Source: Anaplasma platys (GTDB lineage Bacteria > Pseudomonadota > Alphaproteobacteria > Rickettsiales > Anaplasmataceae). From it: DNA of 8,205 nt. Numbering within the stretch: position 1 is the first letter of the stretch; every line of letters begins with the position of its first letter. Below are positions 6,539 to 8,205 of the stretch, piece by piece. The notes below the pieces were generated by a model. The model searched no databases. It was not told where the DNA came from and worked only from the letters and a program-made list of their open reading frames with translations. A program made the translations under genes and the position numbers. The stretch lies in contig NZ_CP046391.1 of NCBI RefSeq assembly GCF_012790675.1, positions 1,099,756 to 1,107,960 on the forward strand, written 5' to 3'.

Positions 6539-7513
6539 ATGAAGAAGAGAATCCGGGTTTTCGCGTTTGCAGTGTTCATGCTTGGGTTGCCCTCCGTATC
6601 ATTTGCTTCTCCACAACCCGTGGATTTTTCGTACCACGAGGGTGCATCCGGCTTTTTTGCCAGCGTTCAGTATAAGTACGGTGCACCCTATTTCGGAAGC
6701 CTTACACTGGAAAGCGGCGGGAAGACTCTGAATCTTGTGAGCGCGGTGCAGGAAAAGAAACCCCCGGAAGCCCCCGCAGCTGACGAAGCTGCTGGACCTG
6801 CCACCCCTGCTCCCTCAAGCCCTGAAGGGTTTGGTTCATCTACCGATGATTTTCAAGGTAGGTACTCGCCAACCTATTTAAAGGACGCAGGAGCCTTTTC
6901 AATAACAGCGGGTTATACCACCGGTATTATGAGATTTGAAGCAGAGGCTATGCGTTCGCGTTTCCAGGTAAATGGCAGTAAATGGAATCCTGTAGAGAAC
7001 GCTTATATATTTGCCGCTGCTAAACCCAGTGAGAATATATCGTACCCTGCTCAGATACTGGAGGCACAAAAGTACTTCGTCACCTTGGAAAACAGGGATG
7101 TTGCCATCACTTCGCTGGTGGCAAATGCCTGCTACGACATGATGCCAGCAACCTCTAGCATCGCACCTAGTGCGTGCGTGGGTGTAGGGGTTAGCTTTGC
7201 CAAACTGTTAGGTGTTCTGGAACAAAGGCTAACCTATCAATTCAAAGGTGGATTGCAATATTTTGTCGGCAAAAAGACCGTCATCTTCCTATCTGGATAC
7301 GTATCCACAATAGGTGGAAGGAAAATCTCTCAGGTAAAGGTGAAACATCGTTTGCCCACGCCTCAGACCGCGTCAGTTGGTGCAGAAGGCAGTGGATCAG
7401 GTGCTGCTGCAACATCTTCTGCTCCCCCAGCCCCCATTCACCTGTTGTACCCAGATGCAAATTTATCGCTAGCGTACTACGGGTTTGAGCTTGGGGTGCG
7501 TCTTGTTTTCTAA
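6539..7513 (+). CDS. Outer membrane protein of the Msp2/P44/OMP-1 superfamily
   Basis: Predicted outer membrane beta-barrel of the Surface_Ag_2 (Msp4/OMP-like) family, the immunodominant surface antigens of Anaplasmataceae. Start ATG 6539 (324 residues) gives a classic signal peptide, positive KKR then a hydrophobic core, with cleavage expected after Ala23 (VSFA-SP). The mature part opens with the family's GFFASVQYKYGAPYFG block (38-53). Family core motifs NACYD (196-200) and SACVGVGVSF (211-220) hold its two cysteines, Cys198 and Cys213. The chain ends in phenylalanine, as barrel proteins do for Bam assembly. Two low-complexity insertions, Pro/Ala-rich 74-98 and Ser/Gly/Ala-rich 272-300, probably lie in loops. 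Position after tr1 suggests the counterpart of omp-1X of A. phagocytophilum or an operon-associated opag/omp1 gene of A. marginale; I cannot choose, so no symbol is given. The ribosome binding site is weak. Confidence 0.88.
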   Translation: MKKRIRVFAFAVFMLGLPSVSFASPQPVDFSYHEGASGFFASVQYKYGAPYFGSLTLESGGKTLNLVSAVQEKKPPEAPAADEAAGPATPAPSSPEGFGSSTDDFQGRYSPTYLKDAGAFSITAGYTTGIMRFEAEAMRSRFQVNGSKWNPVENAYIFAAAKPSENISYPAQILEAQKYFVTLENRDVAITSLVANACYDMMPATSSIAPSACVGVGVSFAKLLGVLEQRLTYQFKGGLQYFVGKKTVIFLSGYVSTIGGRKISQVKVKHRLPTPQTASVGAEGSGSGAAATSSAPPAPIHLLYPDANLSLAYYGFELGVRLVF

Positions 7514-7724
7514 GGCAGAGGCTCTATAGCGGCTGCGCACACAGGGATATCGGCGTTGATAGGGAATATTACAGACAGCTGTTGCTGCGGCGATGTTCTG
7601 GCTCTTGATCTGGTGCACCTTGAGGTTGCGGACCATAGATTACTAATCAATCGTTAAGCTACGCCATTAAATTGCAAAATATATCTTCTGTTCTCTTGAC
7701 TTAATTCTTTTTTAGTATAACTTA
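7514..7724. other. Non-coding spacer after the surface-protein gene
   Basis: About 210 bases with balanced composition turning AT-rich to the right. There is no supported open frame and no convincing GC hairpin with a T-run. A T6 run at 7708-7713 lies inside a possible promoter described separately. I see no recognisable remnant of a surface-protein gene. Confidence 0.5.
7696..7721 (+). promoter_or_regulatory. Weak candidate promoter ahead of the G-rich leader
   Basis: TTGACT (7696-7701, 5 of 6) and TATAAC (7716-7721, 5 of 6) are good hexamers, but they are only 14 bases apart, shorter than the usual 16-18. It lies exactly where AT-rich sequence gives way to the G-skewed stretch. If used, the next gene would have an untranslated leader of about 430 bases. 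Confidence 0.35.
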
Positions 7725-8156
7725 GTCAGTGAGCTGGTTGCATGCCTGCCCCTGTCTGTGTACAAAATGGGGTGAAGGTATTGGGATCGGGGATGTTTTT
7801 GTATTGGTGGTCACGGAGTGGCGTGTTGCTTCTAGGAGTTGTTTGGGTTTGGTAGCGGCTTGTGTAGGGGGGGTATAGCATTGGGAGCTGCAGGAGCCGG
7901 TTTGTGTTGCTGGTGATTGGAGGATTTTGAGCCACGGTGGAAGGTGAGTTTTGATTAAGTGGGAAGTTTAGTTTTTGGCTGAGGATGGTAGCTGGTTAGA
8001 TGCTGTGCTTGCTCCTGGTTGAGCTGTGGAATGTGAAGCTGGTGTCGGTTGGTGAGAGTACGGGGGAGTCGAGGAACACTGTGGAGGTGTGCTGCGCGCG
8101 GGAAAAAGGTGTGTGGCGAAGGGAAGCTATTGTAAAAGGAAGTGAGGTATAAAGAA
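7725..8156 (+). other. Strongly G-rich, C-poor leader upstream of the next exported-protein gene
   Basis: About 430 bases without a plausible gene but with an extreme strand bias. By hand count, the four lines 7801-7920 and 7981-8100 hold 106 G and 30 C in 240 bases. Repeated GG, GTGG and GGTT elements, a G7 run (7867-7873) and clustered G-tracts at 7769-7792 stand out. A 69-codon reverse frame (7935-7726) is a by-product, rich in Pro, Thr and Gln only because the strand is C- and A-rich. The stretch ends at the ribosome binding site of the next gene. It looks like a long transcribed leader or an R-loop/G-quadruplex-prone control region; no function is established. Confidence 0.5.
7769..7792 (+). 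other. Clustered G-tracts, candidate two-layer G-quadruplex
   Basis: Four G-tracts (7769-7772, 7777-7778, 7783-7785, 7789-7792) are separated by 3-4 base loops. Because the second tract has only two G, a two-layer quadruplex is the most that can form from this set. It lies near the predicted 5' end of the G-rich leader, where an RNA or DNA quadruplex could affect transcription or translation. Confidence 0.3.
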
Positions 8157-8205
8157 ATGAAGGAAAGAAAACTTGCGCTAAGTGGAGCGGTGGCGATGAC
8201 AGTTT
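8157..8205 (+). CDS. Start of a further exported protein, probably Msp2-superfamily (truncated by window end)
   Basis: The ATG at 8157 opens a frame of 16 complete codons reaching the edge: MKERKLALSGAVAMTV. A charged start followed by a hydrophobic segment is the beginning of a signal peptide, and the K/R-K-L-x-L-x-G pattern resembles Msp2-type leaders. GAGG at 8144-8147, 9 bases upstream, is a reasonable ribosome binding site. Following tr1 and one outer membrane protein gene, the next gene in known Anaplasma loci is another surface-protein gene (omp-1N or opag type) leading to msp2/p44. Identity is inferred from position and these few residues only. Confidence 0.6.
   Translation, partial: MKERKLALSGAVAMTV

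Noticed and set aside
6472..6675. 67-codon + frame overlapping the promoter and start of the surface-protein gene
   Set aside because: Begins on the -35 element and runs in another frame over the signal peptide of the real gene.
6539..7513. Possibility that the surface-protein gene is a silent msp2/msp3 pseudogene donor cassette
   Set aside because: It has a complete signal peptide, an intact frame, a C-terminal phenylalanine and its own strong promoter, so it is an expressed full-length gene rather than a truncated cassette.
3608..7533. Exact 12-base repeat CTCTATAGCGGC at 3608-3619 and 7522-7533
   Set aside because: About two chance 12-base repeats are expected in a window of this length, and the contexts differ.
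7726..7935. 69-codon reverse-strand frame in the G-rich leader
   Set aside because: Its Pro/Thr/Gln-rich translation is explained by the C- and A-rich composition of that strand; no ribosome binding site or domain was seen.

Overview
The window looks like a chromosomal segment of an Anaplasma-type rickettsial alphaproteobacterium (order Rickettsiales, family Anaplasmataceae). The evidence is a long rickettsial-type isocitrate dehydrogenase, an alphaproteobacterial CCA-adding enzyme, and above all the order ndk (reverse) - XRE regulator tr1 - Msp2/P44/OMP-1 family surface proteins. From memory, this is the conserved left flank of the msp2/p44 expression locus in Anaplasma and the p28/omp-1 locus in Ehrlichia. 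Base composition is fairly balanced by eye, closer to the A. marginale/A. centrale/A. ovis group than to AT-rich Ehrlichia. The species call is an inference.

Layout. 1-199: left edge, no gene can be assigned with confidence. 200-1633 (+): isocitrate dehydrogenase. 1701-3464 (+): recJ single-strand exonuclease. 3465-3759: non-coding, with a two-part inverted repeat followed by T5 (possible recJ terminator) and a second GC-rich hairpin. 3760-4971 (+): CCA tRNA nucleotidyltransferase. 5014-5439 (-): nucleoside diphosphate kinase, convergent with the preceding gene. 5440-5682: divergent control region with an extended -10 promoter for tr1 and TGCTA/TAGCA palindromes. 5683-6234 (+): tr1. 6235-6538: non-coding, with two hairpins after tr1 and a strong sigma70-type promoter (TTGACA, 17 bp, TATGCT). 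6539-7513 (+): secreted Msp2-superfamily outer membrane protein with two low-complexity insertions. 7514-8156: a 643-base non-coding stretch whose right two thirds is extremely G-rich and C-poor on the + strand. 8157-8205 (+): first 16 codons of a further exported protein, cut by the window edge.

The left half is housekeeping: TCA cycle, DNA repair, tRNA 3'-end maturation and nucleotide balance. The right half is the entrance to a surface-antigen expression locus, with a candidate DNA-binding regulator immediately upstream of outer membrane protein genes. The most unusual sequence is not a gene. It is the G-skewed leader at about 7725-8156, together with the palindromes upstream of tr1. I found no CRISPR array, insertion sequence, tRNA or rRNA, and no clearly new enzymatic system.
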